Notes: a model not told the origin generated them from the letters alone. A stretch of 64,000 nt of DNA from Paenibacillaceae bacterium (GCA_015057705.1 SVDU01000020.1:1-64000); one strand, 5' to 3'; positions 1-8,421 are shown, numbered from the stretch's first letter. Made by a program: numbers and translations.

Positions 1-9
1 TGATAATGA

Positions 10-93
10 CATTATATCGAGCAAGTCCCTGACAAGCAAGCGGAGCAGTATTTTGTTAAAATAAATAAGCTACAACATACAGATGCACTATAA
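10..93 (+). pseudogene. C-terminal tail remnant, unknown protein
   Basis: A 27-codon open stretch, preceded in frame by stop codons, encodes HYIEQVPDKQAEQYFVKINK and seven more residues before a TAA. It has no start codon or ribosome site and reads like the charged C-terminal tail of a longer soluble protein. It may be debris of an upstream gene lying outside the window. The family is not recognised, and chance coding-like sequence cannot be excluded. Confidence 0.25.
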
Positions 94-234
94 ATATAGA
101 AGGAAAAGGTGGAATCATCTTTTTATTTATTTCTGTTTGTCAATATAATTCAGAGAAAATATATTGACAATATTCTGTTTCTGATATATATTATATTTCA
201 GAAACAGAATAATATATATATGGGAGGGATTGTT

Positions 235-582
235 TTGGAGAAGGTTAATGTTCAGCTGTTGCTAACACAAGAAGAATATGAATCACTAAAGAAAAATGCT
301 GATAAGCAGGGTCTTACAGTTCCCTGTTATATCAAAAGCGTGGTGTTGGAAGATGATTATTTTTATGGCTTTTATAAGAAATTACTTGATAAGGTGGAGC
401 AACTTCCGTCAGGAACCAAATTCAATATAAAGGCTCTTTTTGGAGTAGAATGGACGATGCCCAAAGGTATCAAGTTAACACTTGGAAGAACGTATTTCAA
501 TCGAGTCGATAAAGGAATTATTGATAATGTGATAGCTACAGGCAAAGACAGTTCCAACGTGATGTGGTATGAAAGAAAGTGA
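235..582 (+). CDS. DUF1413 domain protein
   Basis: The product is a small soluble protein of about 115 residues. Its C-terminal half (FNIKALFG, MPKGIKLTLGRTYFNRV) matches the DUF1413 pattern as I know it; the function is unknown. The N-terminal part (LLLTQEEYESLKKNADKQGLTVPCY) resembles a ribbon-helix-helix-like helical segment, so DNA binding or an antitoxin-like role is possible but unproven. The TTG at 235 is chosen because a GGGAGG ribosome site at 222-227 sits seven bases upstream; the longer upstream reading is AT-rich and unlike protein. The flavin reductase gene follows after 10 bases and may be co-transcribed. Confidence 0.7.
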   Translation: MEKVNVQLLLTQEEYESLKKNADKQGLTVPCYIKSVVLEDDYFYGFYKKLLDKVEQLPSGTKFNIKALFGVEWTMPKGIKLTLGRTYFNRVDKGIIDNVIATGKDSSNVMWYERK

Positions 583-592
583 GGAATAGATT

Positions 593-1165
593 ATGTCAAG
601 AGTAAACATTGGAACAAAACCATATATAACACCAATGCCGGTGTTAATGATTTCATCTTATGATGAGAAAGAGAAACCTTGTGCTATGTTAGCAGTTTGG
701 GGTGGTATCAGTAATGAAAAGGAGATTACCATAACAGTTGCATCACAAAGACATACATTAAAAGGTATTCTTGCCAGAGGCTCTTTTGTTGTAAGTATGG
801 CTGATGTTGAAAATGAAAAGGCATGTGATTATCTTGGAATCACAACTGGAAATAAGGTGGAGGATAAGTTTGAGAAGTCTGGATTACATACAACAAAATC
901 TGAGTTTGTTGATGCACCAATCATAGATGAGCTACCATTTGCTGTTGAATGCAGAGTAAAGAGCTATGATGAGAAAAACTGGAGACTTGTGGGAGAAATC
1001 GTGAACGTAAGTCTTGACGAGAGAATTCTTGGAGAAGATGGCAAAGTATCATTTCAAAAGTTCCATCCGATTGCATATGACTGGATGAATAAGATGTATC
1101 TTTCAATGGGAGATAGAGTCGGTGACGCATACCGTGATGGACTTACGTTGAGAGAGAAGAACTAA
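593..1165 (+). CDS. flavin reductase family protein (FMN-binding split barrel)
   Basis: A 190-residue flavoredoxin-like protein. The N-terminus carries the family pattern (PMPVLMISSYDEKEKPCAMLAVWGGISN) followed by the core with SFVVSMADVENEKACDYLGI and a C-terminal region ending in the usual HPIAYD segment. Such proteins bind FMN and act as flavin or flavoprotein electron carriers in the cytoplasm; the partner is unknown. The ATG follows a GAGGAA ribosome site. A second, broken member of the same family starts 16 bases downstream, so this was once a two-reductase unit. A third family member lies at 11793. Confidence 0.85.
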   Translation: MSRVNIGTKPYITPMPVLMISSYDEKEKPCAMLAVWGGISNEKEITITVASQRHTLKGILARGSFVVSMADVENEKACDYLGITTGNKVEDKFEKSGLHTTKSEFVDAPIIDELPFAVECRVKSYDEKNWRLVGEIVNVSLDERILGEDGKVSFQKFHPIAYDWMNKMYLSMGDRVGDAYRDGLTLREKN

Positions 1166-1181
1166 GGGGAGGTTGTTTATT

Positions 1182-1430
1182 ATGATGAAAAATTTAGATC
1201 CAAACGTTTTTTCGTATGGCTATCCTGTGCCGGTTTTAATGGTTGGCACTTATAATGATGATGGAACAGTCAATGCGATGAATTTGCATGAGTGTACAAG
1301 AACGAATGCCGGTGGTCTCGCATTATGTATTGGTCCACGTAGTAAGACGCATGAGAACATTGAAAAGAGACGCTCATTTACTGTTGCACTTGCGACAATT
1401 GCCGGACGGTTTATGAAGAAATGTCAGTAG
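1182..1430 (+). pseudogene. flavin reductase, truncated by deletion
   Basis: The first about 70 codons (NVFSYGYPVPVLMVGTYNDD, SKTHENIEKRRSFTVALA) are a clear N-terminus of a flavin reductase family protein, which is normally 180-200 residues. A good GGGGAGG site precedes the ATG. After SFTVALA the homology stops, and the frame runs 13 codons into unrelated sequence before TAG. In another frame the downstream sequence encodes an anti-sigma remnant, so a deletion joined the two genes around 1395-1400. It is very unlikely to give a folded enzyme. Confidence 0.75.
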
Positions 1431-1626
1431 TTATTCCCTAAGAAATACCGAATGAAGATAAAAATATCGATTTTCTTAAACGTTTAAAAGCAAAAATGAT
1501 ACATAAGAATATTATGGTTGCCCTTTTGACTTGTATCATCGTATTGTGCGGTTTAATTATCTTTGCAAAGAATTATCAAATACCACTCCAAATACTTCCC
1601 CCAACATTATTTTTTAATAGTACATC
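1395..1626 (+). pseudogene. remnant of zf-HC2 anti-sigma membrane protein
   Basis: Read in a different frame from the preceding reductase, this stretch encodes TCDNCRTVYEEMSVVIP, a stop, then EIPNEDKNIDFLKRLKAK and MVALLTCIIVLCGLIIFAKN. CxxC followed by VYEEM is the end of a putative zinc-finger anti-sigma domain, and the hydrophobic run is its membrane segment. The in-frame TAA, the missing N-terminus and the loss of the extracellular part show decay. The membrane segment is 20 of 26 residues identical to the one at 14616, so the genome region held at least two related sigma/anti-sigma pairs. Confidence 0.6.
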
Positions 1627-2051
1627 TCTCAGCTGGTATTGATGAAGCGCTAGTATCATTGGCAGCAAAAGCAAATCCTGTATTTGATGTCAATAATGTT
1701 ACTATAGCAGCTTAAAACACAAATTTATGTAAAGCACGCGTGATTATATCTAAAATTTATTTATCTAAATGTAATCTAAGCTGATAAATTATTCGTTATC
1801 TACAAGCTTCTTCTAAAAAAGTAGCCTTCCCCTAAAATCGTTAAACAACTTTAATCTATTAATACAATAACACTAACGTGTAAAAAATCAACACAAGTGC
1901 CAAAATTATACATGTTGAGTGCCAACATTTGCATTTTCATATCAAGATACATTAAAAACAGGGTCAATAGCATTCTGAGTATCCTGTTTTGTAAGCGAGT
2001 TTCACATTTTGAAATCACCTTCAATTTTTTGTTCGATTTTTGAAACAGAAA
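1627..2051. other. intergenic, decayed, no intact gene
   Basis: This stretch has no intact gene. A short open segment (1614-1715) encodes VHLSAGIDEALVSLAAKANP and ends in TAA without a start. It looks like a further protein fragment of unknown origin. The rest is AT-rich, with no convincing promoter or hairpin that I could see. Confidence 0.4.
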
Positions 2052-2243
2052 TTAGACAAGAATCAAAATGGAACAAAGTCTGCCCGTTCCGCCTAGTAAA
2101 CTCATAATGAATCCTCCGATAAGGCCACCAATAATACCCACTACAATATTTGCGAAAGCTCCCATTTTTTTATCGTTCCCAGTAACCATGCTCGCGAGCC
2201 AACCAGCAATAGCACCAATGATAATCCAACCAATAATTCCCAT
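2052..2243 (-). pseudogene. GlsB/YeaQ/YmgE family membrane protein, 3' truncated
   Basis: The start MGIIGWIIIGAIAGWLASMV and the following AFANIVVGIIGGLIGGFIMSLLGGTG are typical of GlsB/YeaQ/YmgE proteins, small stress-associated proteins with three membrane helices and about 80-85 residues. Here the sequence departs from the family right after LLGGTG and stops nine codons later, so the third helix is missing. The internal ATG at 2243 is preferred over the longer open frame because GGAG lies just upstream of it. Two helices could still insert in a membrane, so residual function is possible but unlikely. Confidence 0.7.
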
Positions 2244-2659
2244 AATAATCTCCTGACATAATTTATTTTCTAAATATAAAACAAACAACCTATTTAAAGG
2301 CTGCCTGGATTCCTTATATTAACAAATATATTAATAAGCCTGTAAGCGGTTTGGGGGCACATCTTAAGTCCAAAGAGCAATTTTATGAGTTACTGCTATA
2401 GTAGTTCCTCCTTTTTTATTATTGTTCTATGAAAAAAGGAAAATATGCATTATAATTTTTTTGATTGATTGTCATTTGCTCTAGAATGGATTAGGCAACT
2501 TTTTTATATATAGAATTAAATAATGTACATGTCCACGAGGAGTTGTTTTTATGGGACATTGGCTACACAGTCGGACTTTAATTCATTTTAAGGTCGTTGA
2601 TAATTGTATGTATCCTGTTAATTTGATATAATTAAGAAAAGTGTTTAGGGGGTCATACG
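2244..2659. other. intergenic with short C-terminal protein remnant
   Basis: From about 2297 to 2401 one frame encodes AAWIPYINKYINKPVSGLGA, then HLKSKEQFYELLL and a stop. It has no start codon of its own and reads like the C-terminus of a lost gene. The remainder, up to the ribosome site GGGGG before 2660, is AT-rich and should carry the promoter of the next gene; I see no clean promoter match. Confidence 0.3.
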
Positions 2660-3076
2660 ATGAAAGCATCAGATGCAGTATATAGAATGATGAAGGAACA
2701 TGGTGGCGTTTTTACAGTAACTACATTACTTGGTAATAAGCACGATTTTCATATGAGTCAGGATGATAAATATATTTATTCTGATTCAGCATTGCCAAAT
2801 CAGAAACTTGAATTTTCCGTTATTGATAAAGTAGCTGATTTTATAAGAAAAAGTGGTGGAACAGTAAGAAAAGGAAATGGACACGATTCTAAGGTCGGTG
2901 GAAAGCATTGTGGACAAGATACTATGATGTATTTTGTGGCTACAGAAATTTATGGCCATAGGGAAGGCGAATCAACATATGATCCGATATTTGCATTGGC
3001 AGCAATACTTGATAATGCTGGAGTAGTTGATAATTTACGCGGAAAGATTAAACTAAAAGCGGAATATATGAAATAA
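2660..3076 (+). CDS. hypothetical protein, 138 aa
   Basis: I do not recognise this family. It is a soluble 138-residue protein that begins MKASDAVYRMMKEHGGVF and has no signal peptide or membrane segment. A central stretch rich in Gly, Lys and His (GNGHDSKVGGKHCGQDTMMY) is followed by a helical C-terminus. Composition and codon use look genuine, the GGGGG ribosome site is well placed, and a strong terminator follows at 3198. It appears to be a single-gene unit. Confidence 0.6.
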   Translation: MKASDAVYRMMKEHGGVFTVTTLLGNKHDFHMSQDDKYIYSDSALPNQKLEFSVIDKVADFIRKSGGTVRKGNGHDSKVGGKHCGQDTMMYFVATEIYGHREGESTYDPIFALAAILDNAGVVDNLRGKIKLKAEYMK

Positions 3077-3197
3077 TTATATGGAGATTTAAGCAATAGA
3101 CTATATAAATATGATACGTGGATGCGATAAATGTGTTTAACTAATAAAGAAATGTGATACGATTTGCAGTATTTACAGATTTACATTATGACAACAT

Positions 3198-3240
3198 AAA
3201 TGAAGTGTGCCTAAAAGTTAATTTTAGGCACACTTCATTT
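3198..3240 (+). terminator. intrinsic terminator after the 138-aa gene
   Basis: A perfect 19-bp inverted repeat (3198-3216 with 3222-3240) has a five-base loop and A/T-rich ends that supply a U-run on either strand. It separates the hypothetical gene from the Nudix-GNAT gene. Confidence 0.8.
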
Positions 3241-3353
3241 TACAGTATACTATATTTTTAAATACAAGTCTATACATTTTTTGAAATTATAGTAAAATTA
3301 TTATGCTGGCAAACAATGATATTCATATTAATTTAAGAATTCGAGGGAATCAA

Positions 3354-4349
3354 ATGAGTGATAAAAATGAAAAAGCGGAATTATGGGATATATATACAAA
3401 AGAACGATTAAAGACTGGAAAATTGCAGAAAAGAGGTGAGAAACTATCTGACGATGAATACCACCTTGTGGTTCACGTATGTATTTTTAATAATAAAAAT
3501 AAGTTGTTAATTCAACAGCGTCAGCCTTTTAAAAGCGGGTGGCCAAATATGTGGGATTTATCGGTAGGAGGTTCTGCAATTGCTGGAGAGAGTAGTAGTC
3601 AAGCAGCTGAGAGAGAGTTAGCAGAAGAATTGGGATTGAAAATGAATCTGTCAGATGTGCTTCCACAGTTCACGACAACATTTCAAAATGGGTTTGATGA
3701 TTATTATATAGTAAAAAATGATGATGATCTTTCGCATATTAAATTACAGAAGGAAGAGGTTCAGGCTGTTAGATGGGCTGATAAAGAGGAAGTACTAAAA
3801 ATGCAGCAAGAAGGTACTTTTATACCATATTGGTTCTTAGATAAACTTTTTGAATTGGATAGTTGGTACAATACTTTTCGTAATAAAGATTCGGCAATTA
3901 AGATTGCATATGCGAACAATGAAAATCTTTCATCATGGATGAGTATGGTTGAAACTGTAAAATGGAATTTCCCGGGATTAGAAACAGAGGAAAAAGTAAT
4001 TGAATATAAGAATACTGTAAAGAAAAATATAGATAGAAGAACAGCCATATGTGGGTTGTTTGGGAATATGGTTGTAGGTATTCTTTTATTTTCAATAAAG
4101 CATAACATGCTTTGCTGTATGGCGGTACATCCGGAGTTTCGAAGAAAACATATTGCTTCGAAGATGGTTAAGGTTATGCTTGACAGAATGGACAAAAATA
4201 GACCGATTGTTGTGGAAACATTTCGAGAAGAAGATGAAAAGGGAACTGCCCCACGAGCTTTTTATAAAAAAGCAGGGTTTGAGGAGGGAGAATTATGCTT
4301 TTTTGAAAATGAATATCCAGAACAAAGATTTTATTTAAGGAGGTGGTAG
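3354..4349 (+). CDS. Nudix hydrolase - GNAT acetyltransferase fusion
   Basis: A 331-residue two-domain protein. Residues about 35-165 form a Nudix domain of the YfcD/IPP-isomerase-like type with a complete Nudix box (G73 to L95, ending RELAEELGL), which hydrolyses a nucleoside-diphosphate-linked substrate. Residues about 180-331 form a GNAT domain with the acetyl-CoA loop region MAVHPEFRRKHIASKMVK and the late FYKKAGF motif. Substrates are unknown. The ATG at 3354 is preferred over an earlier one at 3303 because GAGGG lies six bases before it. The next gene, a small-molecule kinase, starts three bases after the stop, so the two probably act on related metabolites or drugs. Confidence 0.82.
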   Translation: MSDKNEKAELWDIYTKERLKTGKLQKRGEKLSDDEYHLVVHVCIFNNKNKLLIQQRQPFKSGWPNMWDLSVGGSAIAGESSSQAAERELAEELGLKMNLSDVLPQFTTTFQNGFDDYYIVKNDDDLSHIKLQKEEVQAVRWADKEEVLKMQQEGTFIPYWFLDKLFELDSWYNTFRNKDSAIKIAYANNENLSSWMSMVETVKWNFPGLETEEKVIEYKNTVKKNIDRRTAICGLFGNMVVGILLFSIKHNMLCCMAVHPEFRRKHIASKMVKVMLDRMDKNRPIVVETFREEDEKGTAPRAFYKKAGFEEGELCFFENEYPEQRFYLRRW

Positions 4350-4352
4350 AAA

Positions 4353-5291
4353 GTGAATACTAATTTATATATGGATATTCCGGATTACAAATCATGGAAA
4401 GAAATTGTGTTAATTGAAAAGGGATATTCGACGGATAAAAAGTATCTTGTAACAACGGATTTAGGAAAGCATTTATTATTACGAATCTCAAATGTAAGTG
4501 AATTTGATATAAAGAAAAAAGAGTACGAAATAATTCGTAAATTTGCAACATCGGGATTCACAATGTCGGAACCACTTTCCTTTGGAATCTGTAATAATGG
4601 AAATAGTGTTTACATGGTTTTATCTTGGGTGGAAGGAAGAGATTTAGAGGACGAGTTGGGGAAATTGTCAGAACAACAGCAATATCTTTTGGGAAGACAG
4701 GCAGGGAAAATTCTTAAAGAAATTCATAGCATATATGTTGATAAAGAAGATTTACCTAAAAAAACAAAAGTAGAAAAGAAATTATTACAGCTTCAAAAAT
4801 ATGAGAATTCCAAGGTAAGAGTTCCAAATGATGAAGATGCAATACGATTTGTGAAACAAAATATTAATAAAATGTGGAGAAAACCACCCGTATATTTACA
4901 TGGAGATTATCATCCGGGAAATCTGATTTATGTACAAAATGAAAATATAGGAGTTATTGATTTTAATCGTTGGGAAGTCGGAGATCCATATGAAGAGTTT
5001 TATAAGTTAGAAAGCTTTGGGATAGAAGAGAGTATTCCATATTGCGTTGGCCAGATTGATGAGTATTTTAATGATACCATTCCAATTGACTTTTGGGAAA
5101 CTCTTGCTGTTTATGTTGCACATGCATCGCTGTATTCTGTCAAGTGGGCCGAAAAATTTGGTAGTGCGGAAATAGAGGGTATGAAGAAAAGGTGTGAAAT
5201 TGCCTTTGAAAATTATAATAATTTTAAGGAGGTTGTACCAGTCTGGTACGATCAAACGTTACGATTAAAATATGCAGAAAACATAAAATAG
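4353..5291 (+). CDS. aminoglycoside phosphotransferase (APH) family kinase
   Basis: A 312-residue protein-kinase-fold small-molecule kinase. Visible motifs are the Brenner-type HGDYHPGN (183-190, catalytic D185) and the metal-binding IDFNRWEVGDPYEE (D203). Members phosphorylate aminoglycosides, choline, fructosamines or other hydroxylated compounds. The sequence does not identify the substrate, so calling it a resistance gene would be over-reading. It starts with GTG four bases after the preceding stop, behind an excellent AAGGAGGTGG site, and is translationally linked to the Nudix-GNAT gene. Confidence 0.82.
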   Translation: MNTNLYMDIPDYKSWKEIVLIEKGYSTDKKYLVTTDLGKHLLLRISNVSEFDIKKKEYEIIRKFATSGFTMSEPLSFGICNNGNSVYMVLSWVEGRDLEDELGKLSEQQQYLLGRQAGKILKEIHSIYVDKEDLPKKTKVEKKLLQLQKYENSKVRVPNDEDAIRFVKQNINKMWRKPPVYLHGDYHPGNLIYVQNENIGVIDFNRWEVGDPYEEFYKLESFGIEESIPYCVGQIDEYFNDTIPIDFWETLAVYVAHASLYSVKWAEKFGSAEIEGMKKRCEIAFENYNNFKEVVPVWYDQTLRLKYAENIK

Positions 5292-5341
5292 CCAGTACTT
5301 AAGTTTTTTAAGATGATAGGTTAACTTTTTATATATTTCTA

Positions 5342-5370
5342 TTGACTTTATAGTTTGTATAGGGTTTACA
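5342..5370 (+). promoter_or_regulatory. probable promoter of MerR gene
   Basis: TTGACT (5342-5347) and TTTACA (5365-5370) are separated by 17 bases and lie just upstream of the MerR gene. The -10 match is modest. MerR proteins often autoregulate from the spacer. Confidence 0.35.
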
Positions 5371-5397
5371 ATCACCTCATAAAAAGGAGGTATATCT

Positions 5398-6297
5398 ATG
5401 AATATTAAAGAAGCGGAGAAAAGGACAGGAGTATCTGCACAAAATATCAGATTTTATGAAAAAACAGAGTTGTTTTCAACAAAACGTAATCCTGATAATG
5501 GATATCGAGAATATTCAGAGAATGACGTCAGAATACTAAAAGTAATTAAGATGCTTCGCATGCTTGATATGCCATTAGAACAAATTAAACTAGTTTTGCG
5601 TGAGAAGGAGAACCTGTCAAATTCCTTGGACAAACAACAGCATATATTAGAAAAAAGAATAAGTGATGACAAAAATGCGATTGAGTTTTGCAAGGCATTA
5701 AAGAAAAAGCAGATTACTATAGATGAATTAAATGTAGAAGAATATCTACAAAGTATGGAAAAAGAGCATTTTTTCACTTCATGGATTAAGGATTACATGG
5801 AAGTTATTGATTATGAACATGAGAGAGTCATTACTTTTACTCCAGATGATGCGATAATAAATAGCTATGATTTTGAAAATGTACTTTATAAATATGCAAT
5901 GGAGCGAGATATGGAGATTGAAATCACAAAGAAGGGGATGTATCCAGAATTCACGCTTGATGGGATAGAGTATAGTGCTGAAAGAAATTACGCAAGAGGA
6001 GGAGGGCTTCCGGTAGCAATCGTTAGATGTACAAGAAAAGATTTGGCAGAAACGAAAGAAGAATACAAACATGGTAGAAAAAAATGGTTACGAATTCTTC
6101 ATATTTACTTGCCGGGAATTCTTGTTGCGTTATTTATTATCGTTATAAGTGGAAAAAATAGTGTAAGACAGTTATTGTCTTCAATAGAAGGCTTGATTTT
6201 ACTGGGAGTAATTATCATTGTGTGTTTAGCCGATGCTTTTCGTAACTATTATCTTTATTGGAATCGTGACAATAAATATGAGGATAAAGAAAAATAG
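5398..6297 (+). CDS. MerR family regulator with C-terminal membrane anchor
   Basis: The N-terminal about 75 residues are a MerR winged-helix domain (NIKEAEKRTGVSAQNIRFYEK, then RNPDNGYREYSENDV), followed by a dimerisation helix. The middle (about 130-225) is a soluble domain of unknown family. Two hydrophobic segments near 235-255 and 265-285 would anchor the protein in the membrane, which is unusual for a MerR protein and suggests it senses a membrane or envelope signal. It has a strong AAGGAGG site. No obvious target gene is adjacent, since the aldo/keto reductase lies beyond a 300-base decayed gap. The full length is 299 residues. Confidence 0.8.
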   Translation: MNIKEAEKRTGVSAQNIRFYEKTELFSTKRNPDNGYREYSENDVRILKVIKMLRMLDMPLEQIKLVLREKENLSNSLDKQQHILEKRISDDKNAIEFCKALKKKQITIDELNVEEYLQSMEKEHFFTSWIKDYMEVIDYEHERVITFTPDDAIINSYDFENVLYKYAMERDMEIEITKKGMYPEFTLDGIEYSAERNYARGGGLPVAIVRCTRKDLAETKEEYKHGRKKWLRILHIYLPGILVALFIIVISGKNSVRQLLSSIEGLILLGVIIIVCLADAFRNYYLYWNRDNKYEDKEK

Positions 6298-6300
6298 GCG

Positions 6301-6487
6301 ATGAAGACATATCGATTTGACAAATAATTATTATTTTCAGTGGGATCCAAAGGGAGCAAAGCCACCCTTGGGACGCGAAATTTGTGTAAAGTCTAGTGTG
6401 CTATACCTTTGTGAAACAGCCAATCCTGATCGGTACGTTGTGGTTGTGTACCTTGGAATATTATTAATAGTCATTCACAACTTATAA
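6301..6487 (+). pseudogene. frameshifted small-gene remnant
   Basis: An ATG at 6301 opens MKTYRFDK and then a stop. Shifting one base restores a long frame encoding TNNYYFQWDPKGAKPPLGRE and running to a TAA at 6485. The coherent protein-like sequence across a single frameshift suggests a recently broken short gene. The family is not recognised. This remnant fills most of the gap between the MerR and aldo/keto reductase genes. Confidence 0.35.
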
Positions 6488-6600
6488 TTATAAAGTATTG
6501 ACTTAAAGTTAGCTTAAAGGTTTATAATAAAATATAATTAACATGGGTAAATAAGGATACTAGTGATTGTTGACATGATTGAATGAGGAGGTAAACTAAC

Positions 6601-7518
6601 ATGAGATATATTAAATTGGGTAAATCTGATTTAAAGGTGCCAACTATTGCAGTTGGCTGTATGCGTATTAATGAGCTGGGTACAACCGATGCAGAACGTC
6701 TTGTTCAGACTGCTCTGGAGGGCGGAGTGAATTTCTTCGATCATGCAGATATTTATGGCGGCGGAACATGTGAAGAAACATTTGCAGATGCCATACACAT
6801 GAACAGTACTGTCAGAGAAAAGATAATCCTGCAATCCAAATGTGGCATACGAAAAGGGATGTTTGATTTTTCAAAGGAACATATCTTAGAGGCGGTAGAC
6901 GGCAGTCTGAAACGGTTAAAAACCGATTATCTGGATGTACTTCTTTTGCATCGTCCGGATGCTTTGGTTGAGCCAGAGGAGGTTGCTGAGGCATTTGATA
7001 AGCTTTACAGCAGTGGGAAAGTACGTAATTTCGGCGTATCGAATCAGAATCCTATGCAGATACAGCTGCTTGAAAAATTTATAAACCAACCAATTATAGC
7101 AAACCAATTACAACTTAGTATCACCAATGCCACTATGATATCCGCAGGGCTCCATGTCAACATGGCAGATGACACCGCTATTAGCCGTGATGGAAGTGTA
7201 CTTGATTTTTGTCGCTTACATGATATTACGGTACAGCCATGGTCTCCATTTCAATATGGATTTTTTGAAGGAGTTTTTCTAAATAATGATAAATTCACAA
7301 AACTAAATGCGGCGATTGATAAAATAGCAGCAAATTATGGAGTGTCAAATACCACAATTGCATTAGCATGGATACTTCGGCATCCGGCACATATGCAGCC
7401 TGTGACAGGAACGATGAATGCTGACAGGCTAAAAGATTGTATGAAGGCAGCGGATATTTATCTGACTCGTGAGGAATGGTATGAAATCTATTGTGCAGCC
7501 GGTAATGTTTTACCATAG
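6601..7518 (+). CDS. aldo/keto reductase (YdhF-like)
   Basis: A 305-residue NADPH-dependent oxidoreductase with a TIM-barrel fold. The catalytic tetrad is visible: D47 and Y52 in GVNFFDHADIYG, K80 in ILQSKCG, and H117 in LLLHRPD. The C-terminus (MQPVTGTMNADRLKDC, ending AAGNVLP) is the normal end of this branch, so the gene is complete. The substrate is unknown. A GAGGAGG site lies upstream. The sequence directly after the stop is a broken acetyltransferase gene. Confidence 0.88.
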   Translation: MRYIKLGKSDLKVPTIAVGCMRINELGTTDAERLVQTALEGGVNFFDHADIYGGGTCEETFADAIHMNSTVREKIILQSKCGIRKGMFDFSKEHILEAVDGSLKRLKTDYLDVLLLHRPDALVEPEEVAEAFDKLYSSGKVRNFGVSNQNPMQIQLLEKFINQPIIANQLQLSITNATMISAGLHVNMADDTAISRDGSVLDFCRLHDITVQPWSPFQYGFFEGVFLNNDKFTKLNAAIDKIAANYGVSNTTIALAWILRHPAHMQPVTGTMNADRLKDCMKAADIYLTREEWYEIYCAAGNVLP

Positions 7519-7882
7519 TCCTGCGGAAGGTATTGAATATGGAAAAGTCCTGCTTGAATATTCATTTGCAAAAGCAAAAGAAATGTCCTACGATGTCATC
7601 GTAATTTTTGGAAATCCGGATAACTACGTTTCCCGTGGATTTAAAAGCTGTAAAAAATTTGATATTTGCGTTAGAGAAGGTATTTATCCGGCAGCCATGA
7701 TGGTAAAGGAGTTAACGGAGGGGTGTCTGGACAAGAGAAAGTGGCGCTATGTCGAAAGCGAAGTCTATGAGGTAGATGAAATTGCGGCGGAGCAGTTTGA
7801 TACGAATTTTGAAAAAATGGAAAAGAAATTCCAACCATGTCAGGAGGAGTTTTATATTCACAGTCATTCAAGAATTATTTAA
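7513..7882 (+). pseudogene. GNAT acetyltransferase, 5' truncated
   Basis: From about 7513 the sequence encodes the C-terminal two thirds of a GNAT N-acetyltransferase: EYGKVLLEYSFAKAKEMSYD, the hallmark VIFGNPDNYVSRGFKS, and a C-terminal extension ending HSHSRII. The N-terminal strands and the acetyl-CoA loop are absent, and the homology begins at the aldo/keto reductase stop codon. The frame extends back to 7469 only through reductase sequence. This points to a deletion that removed the 5' end. A terminator follows. Confidence 0.7.
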
Positions 7883-7920
7883 AGTTATGGAATTATAATG
7901 AACATAATGGAAGTATAAAA

Positions 7921-7973
7921 ACAAATGCATCTTGAGAAAGCTTTTAAAAGCCCATTCAAGATGCATTTGTTTT
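7921..7973 (+). terminator. intrinsic terminator
   Basis: A perfect 15-bp inverted repeat (7921-7935 with 7956-7970) has a 20-base loop and is followed by TTTA. It closes the aldo/keto reductase and GNAT region. Confidence 0.7.
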
Positions 7974-8006
7974 ATACTGAGATTATATTACAGCTAAAGA
8001 GGAATT

Positions 8007-8245
8007 ATGGCACCTGGTTTTGATTTCTCGTTGATGATCGAACAATCAGATTAGGAAGAGTTACAAAGGATTGAACTTGAAGCCCCGGATGGGATATAAA
8101 CTATATTTATAGATTTAATGGAAAGCGGTATTTTGCCATTTGTTCGAATTATCAATGGCAGGGTATCGTTTTTTTGATTGGTCAACAAGATACCAGGGTA
8201 ATTGCATGGTACACTTTCTCTGTTGTAAATGATATTTTATTATGA
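8007..8245 (+). pseudogene. short gene with two in-frame stops and a frameshift
   Basis: After a GAGG site an ATG opens MAPGFDFSLMIEQSD, then TAG. The same frame continues EELQRIELEAPDGI, TAA, then TIFIDLMESGILPFVRIING. A frame change near 8162 then continues as GIVFLIGQQDTRVIAWYTFS to a TGA at 8243. The coherent reading despite three lesions suggests an old pseudogene of a roughly 80-residue protein. I do not recognise the family. The rest of the gap to 8422 shows nothing else except a GGAG site for the next gene. Confidence 0.35.
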
Positions 8246-8421
8246 TAATATAGCAGTATTCTTGCTGCATTTCATAGTAATTGCAGCTTTAATTTTTTAA
8301 GTGACACTGGAGCACCGCATAAAATAGGGGCTTTTCGTTGATGATAATGCTGTGTCTGCTTCGTCATAATAAGTTATATCAGATTATACTTTACTACAAT
8401 CAGCAATAAGGAGATAAAACT

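Noticed and set aside
3761-4195. 144-codon open frame on the minus strand inside the Nudix-GNAT gene
   Set aside because: It is antisense to the conserved GNAT domain, with AT-driven Ile/Phe/Ser-rich composition and no start signals.
4353-5291. Calling the APH-family gene an aminoglycoside resistance gene
   Set aside because: Kinase motifs do not define the substrate, and no close resistance family is recognised.
7469-7518. Start of the GNAT frame at 7469 inside the aldo/keto reductase
   Set aside because: The first 15 or so codons are reductase sequence in another frame, with no ribosome site; the homology begins near 7513.
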